A stretch of 64,000 nt of DNA from Syntrophothermus lipocalidus DSM 12680 (GTDB taxonomy: Bacteria; Bacillota; Syntrophomonadia; Syntrophomonadales; Syntrophothermaceae), in assembly GCF_000092405.1 (NCBI RefSeq), contig NC_014220.1, forward strand, positions 1,364,001-1,428,000, given 5' to 3'. A program made the translations under genes and the position numbers. Positions 37,065 through 45,478 of this stretch are shown piece after piece. The notes under the pieces are model-generated. The model made no database searches. It was not told where the DNA came from and saw only the letters and a program-made list of their open reading frames with translations. Position 1 is the first letter of the stretch, and every line of letters begins with the position of its first letter.

Positions 37065-37772
37065 TTAATGGATGCTGTACCAGGCAACCCACTCCCGGCG
37101 ATAGATAGGCACGACCCGACCATCATTCGAATCTCTGATCAGCCAGTTACGGGTCCTGATTAAGGAGGAACCTCCCTGGGCGTCCACTATGCCAAAAATT
37201 CTCATGCCCAACAGCCTGCGGTATGGCTCACCTGTCAAAGCTAAGGGGAGGTTTTGTAGCCATGCCTTTACGCGGTTGCCTTGGTCCGATACCAGTTCAA
37301 TCGGGAGTATAACCCCTTTTACCTGTCCTTCGTCCGGAAACTCGAGCTTGACAAGCTTCAATGATTCTACTGTCGCTACGTCCTGGCTCCGTCCCAATAA
37401 AAGAGGATAACGAGGTCTTAGAAACGCAGCTTCCCACTCGGGTGGCAAGTACAACGTCAACGAAGGCATGAATAAAAACTCTCTTTCAATTACGGTTCGG
37501 CTTTTGGGGTAAGGTTTGAGAACAGGCACAGATTTCTCGTCTTTTCGCTCGAACTGGTAGATAGCCTCAAGATCCTTCCCCTTGGACTGGTAATCGCAGG
37601 CATAGGCCAGCCACTCAACATCAGAAGGAGAGACCCATCTTCCCACGGCGGCCGCAATTATCCCGTAGACCGTAGCCAGCGGCGGCACTGGAAGCGTCAG
37701 CTGGTATCCGTAAAAGCCAGGCACCCGAAACGAAGCAGTGTAGGCCCTTAAAACCACTCGAACTGCATCCAT
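37065..37772 (-). CDS. cas5: Cas5 (Cas5t, type I-B Cascade)
   Basis: About 235 residues. I chose the ATG at 37772 (MDAVRVVLRAYTASFRVPGF). A GTG at 37793 overlapping the cas7 stop is the alternative. The RAMP-type N-terminal strand and GYQLTLPVPPLATVYGIIAAAVG are characteristic of Cas5 in Tneap-type I-B systems. It caps the 5' handle of the crRNA. Located between cas7 and cas3. Confidence 0.92.
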   Translation of the reverse strand: MDAVRVVLRAYTASFRVPGFYGYQLTLPVPPLATVYGIIAAAVGRWVSPSDVEWLAYACDYQSKGKDLEAIYQFERKDEKSVPVLKPYPKSRTVIEREFLFMPSLTLYLPPEWEAAFLRPRYPLLLGRSQDVATVESLKLVKLEFPDEGQVKGVILPIELVSDQGNRVKAWLQNLPLALTGEPYRRLLGMRIFGIVDAQGGSSLIRTRNWLIRDSNDGRVVPIYRREWVAWYSIH

Positions 37773-37789
37773 CTTTCCACACCCCGGAC

Positions 37790-38881
37790 TCACAGGCTGT
37801 GTTTCGTAAACACTTGATTAACTGCAGCCGCCGCCTTATCTAAGGCGTCTTTAGGGGTTTTGACCAGCGCTACCGTAGCCTTCAAGACCTCATCGGTTTC
37901 TAAAGCCTGGGCCACTTCAGCCTCGTTAGCCAGCACCGAGGGGTAGTAGCCCAGGTATACAGCTTTGCCTTCCTCCGGTTTCAGCAGCCTTTCTCTGTAG
38001 TCGCTCAATACTGACCGAAGTCTACTCAGGTTAAGCACCACCCGTTCGTTGTTGGCATCTGCTTCGAACAGTCTCTGGAAGGGAGCATTCCCGCCGTCCA
38101 AAAAACCAATCAGTACCGCAACCGGCGTAACGTCGGACAGATTTCGGGCAAGGCGAGCTCCACCCCGCAACCGGGACAAGGCGTCGATGACATCTTTTAC
38201 CCGTTTTATACGTTTCTCTTGGGACAGGACATAGCCCCGTTCCCCTTCATTGGTCAAGTCTTGTTTGTTCTTGACAGCTTCCTCCGGCAGGTCGCGCATC
38301 TCCCCTACTTCGAAACGCCCCACATCGCTCAAAGATACGGTGAATACGCCGTTCAGGTAAGTGGTGTAGTGCTCAGCCTCGAAAAGCAAGGGGTCCGCGT
38401 CTACTGGGAGATTCCGGGTAAAATGGCCAAAATCCCTGTCGATCACGTTGGCGAGTACAGAAACGAGCAGGCTGTTCTTAAGCGGAGATATCCGGCGATA
38501 AGTCCCTGCCTGGCTGGCAGCTTCGCCGTTCTCCTCTGGCTCTGTTCCTTTTTTCCCCTTTTGGGCTCGTTTCCTGGCAACCATATAGCCGAATATATCG
38601 TCCTCTTCGAAAGTAATAGGGTCTCCGGCCGTAAAAGCTTGCTGAGGCTTTTTGATCGTGGTGATAGGGCTTCGCTGCCACCCGAAGTCTTCATAAAGGA
38701 CCTCGCGCCACCATCTCCTCCAGGCCTGGCCAGACACGTAAGGATAACGCAGCCTCCCTACGCGGATCTGTTTCACCACGATGGCGTTGTCCACGCGGGC
38801 ACCTGGTTCTTGCCCTCCATTGTTCAAAGCGGCCCCGTTTGCTTCCACCAATACCGTACCAGTAACTATGGGATAAGACAT
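37790..38881 (-). CDS. cas7: Cas7 (Cst2/DevR family, type I-B backbone)
   Basis: 363 residues. The opening VTGTVLVEANGAALNNGGQE and RYPYVSGQAWRRWWREVL fit the Cst2/DevR Cas7 family. It also has KNSLLVSVLANVI and the glycine/arginine-rich RLRGGARLARNLSDVTP. Cas7 multimerises along the crRNA spacer. It lies 15 bases after cas8. The 361-363 residue length and the Cst1-type cas8 next door place the system in the Tneap branch of I-B. Confidence 0.93.
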   Translation of the reverse strand: MSYPIVTGTVLVEANGAALNNGGQEPGARVDNAIVVKQIRVGRLRYPYVSGQAWRRWWREVLYEDFGWQRSPITTIKKPQQAFTAGDPITFEEDDIFGYMVARKRAQKGKKGTEPEENGEAASQAGTYRRISPLKNSLLVSVLANVIDRDFGHFTRNLPVDADPLLFEAEHYTTYLNGVFTVSLSDVGRFEVGEMRDLPEEAVKNKQDLTNEGERGYVLSQEKRIKRVKDVIDALSRLRGGARLARNLSDVTPVAVLIGFLDGGNAPFQRLFEADANNERVVLNLSRLRSVLSDYRERLLKPEEGKAVYLGYYPSVLANEAEVAQALETDEVLKATVALVKTPKDALDKAAAAVNQVFTKHSL

Positions 38882-38896
38882 CGCTCCCCACCTCCG

Positions 38897-40615
38897 TTAA
38901 AAAGTTTCGATTTCCCTTACCTCATCGGCACCGAATTCCGGATATTCATCTTCGGGCAGTTCCACCCGACCTACATCAAAAAGAAACGCCAAAAGATAAT
39001 CCCGCAAAAGCCACATAGCCCGTTGGTCCTGAAGCGGAGCCAAAAATACATAGTCTTCGAAACCGACAGCGCCATGCCGAACAGCGTTGAGGTATACACC
39101 TCGAATCCGCTCGGCATAACGTGCACTCGTAAGCTCTTTGGTCCAACGCTGCAGGTTCGGCAGGTTATTCGTCAAGCGGCGCCCGATTTCTTGGATGCGG
39201 CGCAACGTTTCGTCAGGACTAGCTTCCGCCTTATCGAAAGTACTTCTGGGGAACTCCTTTCCTTCCTGCTGGCAGTGCTGCCACTCGTAGACCACTGCCA
39301 GGAGGACGTCGCGAATCTCGCCCGCAACCTTATGGGCATTCGGCGGAAGCAAGAAATAGAATTCCTGGTGACTCAACCAGCCTTTTCTAACGTAACCCAG
39401 TAGTAAGCCGTACAGTTGATGATACTGCGCCGTCACCAGTTCCGTTACAAGTTTCTTCGCGTCCTCACTAGCAGCAATACTGATACCCAGCCGTTCTAGG
39501 ATTGCCAGTTTTTCGGGTGCCATTCCTCTCACCTCTTGTAGATACAGCCGGTGTCCCAACCAGCCTCCCTGCAAATTAGGCGGATCGCTGGTCAAGCACA
39601 TCCCGACAATATTCTCGCCCGCAATCATGCGGTTAGAAATGCTCCGTACGAACCCTGCACGGGTTTTCCTTTCATCCTCCCTCAAATCTCCGCGTACCTT
39701 CAGCAGCCCCTCCCAGAAGTCCTTAAAAGCATTCTTTGACTCAATCTGGAGCTTAGCAAGAAAGGCGAGGAGTTCGTTAGGAACATGAATAGCCTGGACA
39801 AAGCCCCCGCGGTTGTCGTTGGAAAAAACATAGGCGGTCGAGGGTAATCCGCTTCGGTATATCGCGCGTAACTGATCCGGGAAACTGTTCAGCAGTTCGC
39901 AGAAAAGATAAACCACTGTTCCTGCTTCGCCAGCCGTCTCCCACGAACCATAGAAATCCAGGGCTTTATTGCCTGTTATGAGTCGGTCAAAATGCTCCCA
40001 CCCATACCTGCGGGCAACGGTAGCCGCTAAGCCTAGGTGCTGAGAGTGTAAAAACCAGAGCCGGTTTTGGTTGCCTGCCAGCATAGTTGACAACGGCAGA
40101 AACCGCACAGCCAGAGAGCACAAACCGCATACGCGAACCCCATGTGAGAAGCCCGGGTAAAAGTTGACTATTCCCTCGAACAACGGCATCTTGTCTTTGC
40201 GCCGCGTTTCCATGGCGATCTTCGGGCGCCGCTCACCGCAAGCAAAGCAAGTCTCACCTGCCTCCTCAAGCTCCAGGCACTGCTTCGCTTTGTTCAGCTC
40301 TGATCGTAAAGCATCCTGGAATTTGCGTCGCGCGTTATCTTCCTTTTCCTTCGGTGTTCGACCCTTCCAGTTCGAGGGGTTGTCGAGCTCGCTGTTCGGA
40401 AACACCTGCCGCAGCGCTTTCTTAGGACCGGAAAACGCCTTATCCACACCAATCCCCAGTGCCTGGTCGCTGAGCAAGACTCGCTCCAACTCCTTTACGG
40501 CTTGCTCGATATGCTCGGCCCCCAACTCTTCCAGCGTGCTGACCCTCGCCGCTGCTGCCAACGCCGCTAACCCGGCATCTACAAAAGGGTTTCCTGTCCA
40601 GTGTACATGTGGCAT
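38897..40615 (-). CDS. Cas8 (Cst1-like CXXC-CXXC large subunit, type I-B)
   Basis: 572 residues from the ATG at 40615 (MPHVHWTGNPFVDAGLAALA), with GGAGGTG eleven bases upstream. The frame continues 20 codons further but without a site. Two CxxC pairs (ETCFACGERRP near 128 and VCGLCSLAVRF near 170) define the Cst1/Cas8 zinc-containing family. It is the large Cascade subunit that recognises the PAM. It is first in the I-B operon, with a 240-base leader. A second copy of its first 27 codons survives at 50654-50734. Confidence 0.9.
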   Translation of the reverse strand: MPHVHWTGNPFVDAGLAALAAAARVSTLEELGAEHIEQAVKELERVLLSDQALGIGVDKAFSGPKKALRQVFPNSELDNPSNWKGRTPKEKEDNARRKFQDALRSELNKAKQCLELEEAGETCFACGERRPKIAMETRRKDKMPLFEGIVNFYPGFSHGVRVCGLCSLAVRFLPLSTMLAGNQNRLWFLHSQHLGLAATVARRYGWEHFDRLITGNKALDFYGSWETAGEAGTVVYLFCELLNSFPDQLRAIYRSGLPSTAYVFSNDNRGGFVQAIHVPNELLAFLAKLQIESKNAFKDFWEGLLKVRGDLREDERKTRAGFVRSISNRMIAGENIVGMCLTSDPPNLQGGWLGHRLYLQEVRGMAPEKLAILERLGISIAASEDAKKLVTELVTAQYHQLYGLLLGYVRKGWLSHQEFYFLLPPNAHKVAGEIRDVLLAVVYEWQHCQQEGKEFPRSTFDKAEASPDETLRRIQEIGRRLTNNLPNLQRWTKELTSARYAERIRGVYLNAVRHGAVGFEDYVFLAPLQDQRAMWLLRDYLLAFLFDVGRVELPEDEYPEFGADEVREIETF

Positions 40616-40711
40616 AAATTCAACTTCACCTCCCTTTCCCTGTTCAACCCCTTTCGGCATGTACTCGGACTGCACCTCTCGAATTAAAGATTCTCGTCCG
40701 TGAAGTTCTAC

Positions 40712-40749
40712 GCTACTTCTGAACCAGGGCCTTACTTTTCAGAAGTAGC
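40712..40749 (-). promoter_or_regulatory. Perfect 12-bp hairpin in the cas8 untranslated leader
   Basis: GCTACTTCTGAA (40712-40723) and TTCAGAAGTAGC (40738-40749) are exact reverse complements across a 14-base loop. It lies between the predicted promoter and the cas8 start and has no T-run, so it is more likely a binding site or mRNA structure than a terminator. Confidence 0.5.
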
Positions 40750-40857
40750 CGTTGTTTTCATTCCCTTCGAATGCTCAGTACACCTTTTTGCACTATGCTA
40801 GTTTCGCCGCACCTGTTATCTGGCCGGGTGTTCTTGACATTGGACACCTTGCCAACT

Positions 40858-40885
40858 GTAATAGCGTTCCGCATGTCCTCTCTAA
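40858..40885 (-). promoter_or_regulatory. Predicted promoter of the type I-B operon
   Basis: On the minus strand TTAGAG (40880-40885) and TATTAC (40858-40863) are spaced by 16 bases and followed by CAGTTGG. Parts of it, TTA..AGAGGA.ATG.GGA and CAGTTG, match the type III promoter at 50438-50476 with small gaps. This would leave a 5' untranslated region of about 235 bases. Confidence 0.35.
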
Positions 40886-40955
40886 CACTCAAACCCCGGT
40901 CTCAACCCATCAATTGAATACACCCACGGGCTTCGCCAAAACAGCAAAATATTTG

Positions 40956-42698
40956 CTATCCGTAAAAGCCAAGGAGACCAAATTTTACAGCAGTTGCCAG
41001 TCCCACTATGACAACCAATACGATGAAAATAAGCAATTTTTGCTTGCCTCTGAAACTCAACCAAGTAACAGCTAGCATAAAAACTGAAAACGCTAAGACC
41101 AGCAATATCTGGTCTATGCCTACAGCAGCTGCTAAGGTGCCAAGAGCAGTAAGCACTGCCATCTGTATCTCTCGTCTTCGCTCCATGATGGTGTTCACCG
41201 TGTTCTGGACAAGATTGAGCTGGGCGTCCAGTTCCGCAGCTTCCTCACTAATGTAGAGCGCCTGTTGCATCATCTTGTACATCTCGATTCCCTGTTCCTG
41301 AGCCGTTACTTCGAAGTTCATAATCCGTGCTTTAAAAGAATTGTATCTTTCCTGTAAGCTGATCAAGTCATCCACGTTATACTTGAAAACGTTAAAGTCT
41401 TCTCCGGTTGTTTCTAGTAAATTGTGCGAAATATTCGAAGTTTCATTATTAAACTGAACGAAGAAAACTCGCTGAGCCAGCACTAACATGAGCATTTGGG
41501 TGTAGAGGGTAAGCATGTGAGCAGTTATCACATTCTTGCTGAAATCGTCGTCTTGTTTCGTGATGCAAACAAAACCCTGGTGGGTTATCCCGTACAAGGT
41601 GCCTTCTTCCACCCACCTCGAGTAACAATGCCGTTTGATTAAGTCACGTCTCATGATTCTGTCGGCGCAACTCGGGCTTTTCGTGTCAACGAACATAAAT
41701 TGGTACAGCTTCAGGCTGTTTTCGGCGAAAACGTCGTCTTCGTAAAAGTACCTGTTCTCCGAAGCAAGCCACTCTCTCATCGTTTCAGCGAGCTGGTTAT
41801 CCCTTACCACCGAAATCACAAACATACGGTCATCTATTATAGGCTCTATGTAGATCGTCTTTTCTCCTTCTCCTCGTTTCCGTGCATGGCAAAACCTTCC
41901 AAAGAAAGTCCTCTTTCGCAAAGCCTTAGACGAGTTCCTCTGCTTTTGGAAGGAAAAATTCCCCCCCAGTGTTTCCATAACAATTTTTGATATGTAATTG
42001 AGGTGCTGTTCGGGGTTACTCACAACAACCTTAAAATCCTCACAGATTTCTTTCCCGTCTATAACCAGGGTTAACCGGTCGGCGAGCTCAGGGCAACTAT
42101 CACCTGCCTCTAAAGAAATAAACGGTGGACATACTCTCCTCCCGTATTGGTTTATGGCCAGGACGTCGTCAAAGTTCGGGGTTCGTTTCACCTCGTTATT
42201 GACCATCTTATCACCGTAATACTCCGCCTGAAACAGTAGAATAGCCACGCCGGTATTGTAGACTTTGAGGTTGATGGAATTGACGTGGAGTAAATATTCA
42301 ATATTTTCTTTATTATCTTTATTATCTTTCTTAATCAGAATATGCGAATCACACCCGCTTTCAAAACGCCGCAAGTAATTGTGCACTATCTCCTTGCCGT
42401 CTCCCTCGCCGTAGATGGCTATCCTGGCAGAAGCGTGAAAGTATTTGTATTCGTTGTAAGCGAGCAGTATTCTTTGATTGTCGTCCAAATCGGTATCAGA
42501 TAGCCTGAATCGATAGTTTTGGGCGATGTATCTCACCAGGCTCGGGTCATCTTTTGAGCAAGCCCACTTACCGTCTTGCAAGCACTCGTAGAACAAGTCC
42601 ATATCGTGCTTTCCTTCATTGTGTTCCCACCTGAAAGGGAACAAAAATGTATGATAGCTGTATGGCGACGCGCCTTTACAGTTCCTAGAGCATTCCAT
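40956..42698 (-). CDS. CorA-like membrane protein of the type III-B locus
   Basis: 580 residues from an ATG with GGAGG upstream, overlapping the exonuclease stop. The first 440 residues are soluble and have no family I can name (motif SYHTFLFPFRWEHN at the front). Residues about 440-520 form long helices (LISLQERYNSFKARIMNFEV, ALYISEEAAELDAQLNLVQN). Two or three transmembrane helices close the protein (AVLTALGTLAAAVG, ILLVLAFSVFMLAVTWLSF, LLIFIVLVVIVGLATAV). This architecture, a big cytoplasmic part, a stalk helix and terminal membrane helices, is that of CorA-family channels, including the CRISPR-associated CorA effectors of type III-B systems. The classical GMN motif is not seen. It is the last gene of the cmr operon. 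Confidence 0.5.
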   Translation of the reverse strand: MECSRNCKGASPYSYHTFLFPFRWEHNEGKHDMDLFYECLQDGKWACSKDDPSLVRYIAQNYRFRLSDTDLDDNQRILLAYNEYKYFHASARIAIYGEGDGKEIVHNYLRRFESGCDSHILIKKDNKDNKENIEYLLHVNSINLKVYNTGVAILLFQAEYYGDKMVNNEVKRTPNFDDVLAINQYGRRVCPPFISLEAGDSCPELADRLTLVIDGKEICEDFKVVVSNPEQHLNYISKIVMETLGGNFSFQKQRNSSKALRKRTFFGRFCHARKRGEGEKTIYIEPIIDDRMFVISVVRDNQLAETMREWLASENRYFYEDDVFAENSLKLYQFMFVDTKSPSCADRIMRRDLIKRHCYSRWVEEGTLYGITHQGFVCITKQDDDFSKNVITAHMLTLYTQMLMLVLAQRVFFVQFNNETSNISHNLLETTGEDFNVFKYNVDDLISLQERYNSFKARIMNFEVTAQEQGIEMYKMMQQALYISEEAAELDAQLNLVQNTVNTIMERRREIQMAVLTALGTLAAAVGIDQILLVLAFSVFMLAVTWLSFRGKQKLLIFIVLVVIVGLATAVKFGLLGFYG

Positions 42699-43203
42699 TT
42701 ACGACCAACCTCCAGCACTTAGCTGCCAACCGTGCGTCATCTAAGGGGTTATGCCTTGTAAATGCCTCACCGGAGACCAGCGCCCCCCGGTCGATAAGCG
42801 GGTCAATCCCCTTGACATAAAGCGCGGTGCTTAAGTCGAGCAAAGGGTAAGGTCCTTGGAAGCGTCTTTCCTGTTCGTTTTTCAGCACGCATTTCTTGAA
42901 CAGCGACATTTCAACGGGATAAGCCACGTCTGCTATGCAGAGGCAGCCTTCCCGATGCGTAATCCAGAAACCCCAAAATGCATCTAGTAATTCACTTTCG
43001 GACTCATACCGGGGCGCAATCTGCTTCATGTGAGGCAAAACGTTTTGTTTTACCCACTCCTCGGTCATTATGTAGTTGTCTAGGTCTACAGCACCTTGGA
43101 AAGTTCCAAGCTCAGTCCACCCATCGTCGTAAACGACTGCCCCGACCGCGATCACAGGACCGTATAGCCCGTCTGTCTCCGCGTCTACAAAGAAGTATTT
43201 CAC
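42685..43203 (-). CDS. DEDDh-family 3'-5' exonuclease-like protein
   Basis: 172 residues from the GTG at 43203, nine bases after GGAGG. The DnaQ-type motifs are in order: FVDAETDG (Exo I, Asp and Glu), CIADVAYPVEM (Exo II Asp) and HNPLDDARLAAKC (Exo III, His and Asp five apart). It begins four bases after cmr6 and overlaps the CorA-like gene, so it belongs to the type III operon. In CorA-containing type III loci a phosphodiesterase or nuclease gene normally accompanies CorA and degrades the nucleotide messenger. This protein may fill that place, or act on RNA/DNA directly. Confidence 0.75.
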   Translation of the reverse strand: MKYFFVDAETDGLYGPVIAVGAVVYDDGWTELGTFQGAVDLDNYIMTEEWVKQNVLPHMKQIAPRYESESELLDAFWGFWITHREGCLCIADVAYPVEMSLFKKCVLKNEQERRFQGPYPLLDLSTALYVKGIDPLIDRGALVSGEAFTRHNPLDDARLAAKCWRLVVNGML

Positions 43204-43207
43204 CCGT

Positions 43208-44218
43208 TCAGACCTCCTGGAAATACCCATACCCGATACGGGTCTTGGCGCCTATCCCCATATCTTTTAGGATATTCTTGAACAGACCGAGTTTAATCTC
43301 AGCGCCGACCTTGATATCCCCAAGCGCTGTCTCAGTCAACATGAAACGGAATTCATAATTGACGCCGGGAGCAACTTTCAAAAAGCGGATGGGCGTGGGG
43401 TTTTTGAGGGCCGAATTCTCCTCTATGAAATACCCTCCATCGGGGTTTCTGCCGTCTCTGATGTGGGGAGTCACATAGTCGTCGTAGAACAGTCTCCCAG
43501 CGGAAACACGCCCTCCTCCGATTGGCCATGCATCGAAAAACACATCCCGCGCGGCTAAGGGAAGCTGGGTTCCGCTTACAATCCCTTCGAATATTGCCGT
43601 TTCCAGCTGCTCAATGTCGTCCGTTGCCACCTCAACTCCTACCTTCTTAAGTTGCTCGGCAATATATTCGTGCTTTTGTCTCCTGTACTTCTCGCTTTTA
43701 TTGTGCCCAGCGCCAAAAGCACTCCGGAGCACCCCTTTGACCGATGAACCCGGGATCACCGGAAGGCCCGTTGTGTAATCAAAGTAAAACCCCAGCTTAA
43801 AATCGCTTTCAAGCTCCGCCTTAGAATCGCTTTCAAACCCCGGCTCAGAATCTTTCTTGCTGCTTATACCGTGACTGTACCCGGCCCCTATCAACAAGCC
43901 CGGGTAGGCAGTTTGCAAAACAAAACTGCACATTCTTCTCTGGTTGCTTCTGAATGAGGCCAATTGTCCTTCCGGCGGCAGGTCATCCGCGTTATTATGC
44001 TCCAGAAAAAACCGTACCCGTCGTCCTATCTGGTCCTGGACATAGCGGCTCTTATCCATGAGGAGTTGCGATTCCAACCCTTCGTAAAGACCGCGGTAAT
44101 AATAATATCCGTAGTTCCCCGTCTTAGCCCATACCTTGTACTTGGAGTTCCTGGGTTCAGGTCCCGCGCTGGAATCATATTTCCCTCTTCCCTTCTCCCT
44201 TCCCTCACCCCAGTTCAT
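43208..44218 (-). CDS. cmr6: Cmr6 (type III-B RAMP subunit)
   Basis: 336 residues. Cmr6 features: LIGAGYSHGISS, DYTTGLPVIPGSSVKGVLRSAFG (the GSSxKG RAMP motif), DVFFDAWP, HIRDGRNPDGGYFIEENSALKNPTPIRFLKV, and the C-terminal Gly-rich GIGAKTRIGYGYF. It caps the 3' end of the Cmr filament and binds the spacer part of the crRNA. It begins at the ATGA overlap with cmr5. Confidence 0.93.
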   Translation of the reverse strand: MNWGEGREKGRGKYDSSAGPEPRNSKYKVWAKTGNYGYYYYRGLYEGLESQLLMDKSRYVQDQIGRRVRFFLEHNNADDLPPEGQLASFRSNQRRMCSFVLQTAYPGLLIGAGYSHGISSKKDSEPGFESDSKAELESDFKLGFYFDYTTGLPVIPGSSVKGVLRSAFGAGHNKSEKYRRQKHEYIAEQLKKVGVEVATDDIEQLETAIFEGIVSGTQLPLAARDVFFDAWPIGGGRVSAGRLFYDDYVTPHIRDGRNPDGGYFIEENSALKNPTPIRFLKVAPGVNYEFRFMLTETALGDIKVGAEIKLGLFKNILKDMGIGAKTRIGYGYFQEV

Positions 44219-44637
44219 GATGCCTGCACCCTCCCGTTGTTCTCTTCTTCTCTCGATTCGTTGCTTTCTTCGTCCGGATAGGTACGCATGGCCAGCTTCA
44301 GCGCCACAGCCGCCGCCTCGACCTGCTGCTTCGTGCGGTAGAAACTTGACATATCATTTTCGTAGCTGCTCGCTAGTTGCTTGTACAATTCATGTCCGTC
44401 CTTCGACCCCACGACCTTCGCTATCAAATGAACGATAACGCGCCTATCCCCTTCGCCCTGGCTATTGCCCAAATAGAAGGCAATACAGGGAAGCAAACCC
44501 ATCTGCACGATAGTGGGGCCGAAGGCGGCCATATAGGACTTATATATCTTTTTTACTTTGCCGTTCTCCACAAGTATTTCCCTGACAGCCTTTTCGGCTG
44601 CAGGAATGTACGATTGCACTAGGTGAACGTTATGCAT
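44215..44637 (-). CDS. cmr5: Cmr5 (type III-B small subunit)
   Basis: 140 residues, all helical, with the family segment KIYKSYMAAFGPTIVQMGLLPCIAFY near residue 30 and the second helix bundle around SSFYRTKQQVEAAAVALKLAM. Small subunits line the target-binding groove of the Cmr complex. Overlaps cmr4 by 8 bases and cmr6 by 4. Confidence 0.9.
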   Translation of the reverse strand: MHNVHLVQSYIPAAEKAVREILVENGKVKKIYKSYMAAFGPTIVQMGLLPCIAFYLGNSQGEGDRRVIVHLIAKVVGSKDGHELYKQLASSYENDMSSFYRTKQQVEAAAVALKLAMRTYPDEESNESREEENNGRVQAS

Positions 44638-45478
44638 CTACACCTTCCCCCCCAGTACAGTTTTCTGCGCCGTCTGCCCCCGTTTTTAGCTCCATTATAT
44701 TGGTATAACCGTAACCGACGGTCGCATTTGCACCTATCTGTACCGGCATCTGCTGAACTTTCTTGGCAAAATCCTCGAGAATCGCCTCGTCGCTTTCTTC
44801 GGCGAGAACGGCAAAGAAAAACCTCGACTTATGGGGAACGAACTCTTCGTACCACAAATTCTTGCTTATACCGTTCTCCAAGTGGTTGCGGGCAGCTACC
44901 GGCAGTTCTCTAAAGATTCTGCATTGTTCTTTTTCCAGTATCACTATATCCTCGGTACCAAATAAGCATTTTATCCATGACCGCCCCTTCAGTACCGGCT
45001 GACTGGCGAGTTCGCCTTCGATGTTAATCTTTTGGGACCGCCCGTTATTTTGGGACTTGTCCTTGTTGGCTAGAAAATCCCGCAGGCCCTTTAGACAGGT
45101 GTTGCCCACGGGGTCGGTCGCCCCCTCGAGCCTTTCGTAAAGGTCGACAAACTCCTGCAATACCTCCTTCATAGTAACCAAGATCCACGGTTGTTCCTGG
45201 CAACGTACTGGTCGCCCCAGCATCAGAGCCTGAAGGATTCTAAGCTTACCTTTGGTATTTGGATCCCCAAACATCTCGTCGACCTTATTTTGGGAGCCGG
45301 CATAGACATGCTGCTCAAAGTGTTCCCTCAGCGCTCCTTTAAGGCTGGAAGCGTAGATGACCGGGAATCCGGTCGTTTCGTCCCTCTGCACTTCCAGGTC
45401 GATAGTACCGCCAGACGTGCTCCCGGTCCCCACATGCATGTTTGTCAGGCACTCAATAATGAAAAACTTTTTAAGCAT
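44630..45478 (-). CDS. cmr4: Cmr4 (type III-B backbone, target-RNA cleavage)
   Basis: 282 residues from the ATG at 45478 (GGGGAGAGAGG upstream). FFIIECLTNMHVGTGSTSGG and GFPVIYASSLKGALREHFE are the Cas7-type signature, and GANATVGYGYTNI ends the RAMP fold. Cmr4 carries the Asp that cuts target RNA every six nucleotides. An Asp in GTIDLEVQRDETTG near residue 25-35 is at the expected place. Overlaps the cmr3 stop. Confidence 0.93.
   Translation of the reverse strand: MLKKFFIIECLTNMHVGTGSTSGGTIDLEVQRDETTGFPVIYASSLKGALREHFEQHVYAGSQNKVDEMFGDPNTKGKLRILQALMLGRPVRCQEQPWILVTMKEVLQEFVDLYERLEGATDPVGNTCLKGLRDFLANKDKSQNNGRSQKINIEGELASQPVLKGRSWIKCLFGTEDIVILEKEQCRIFRELPVAARNHLENGISKNLWYEEFVPHKSRFFFAVLAEESDEAILEDFAKKVQQMPVQIGANATVGYGYTNIMELKTGADGAENCTGGEGVDA

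Noticed and set aside
38219-39403. A 394-codon plus-strand frame opposite cas7 and cas8
   Set aside because: It lies antisense to two well-supported cas genes, has no ribosome binding site and no recognisable domain. It is a shadow frame.
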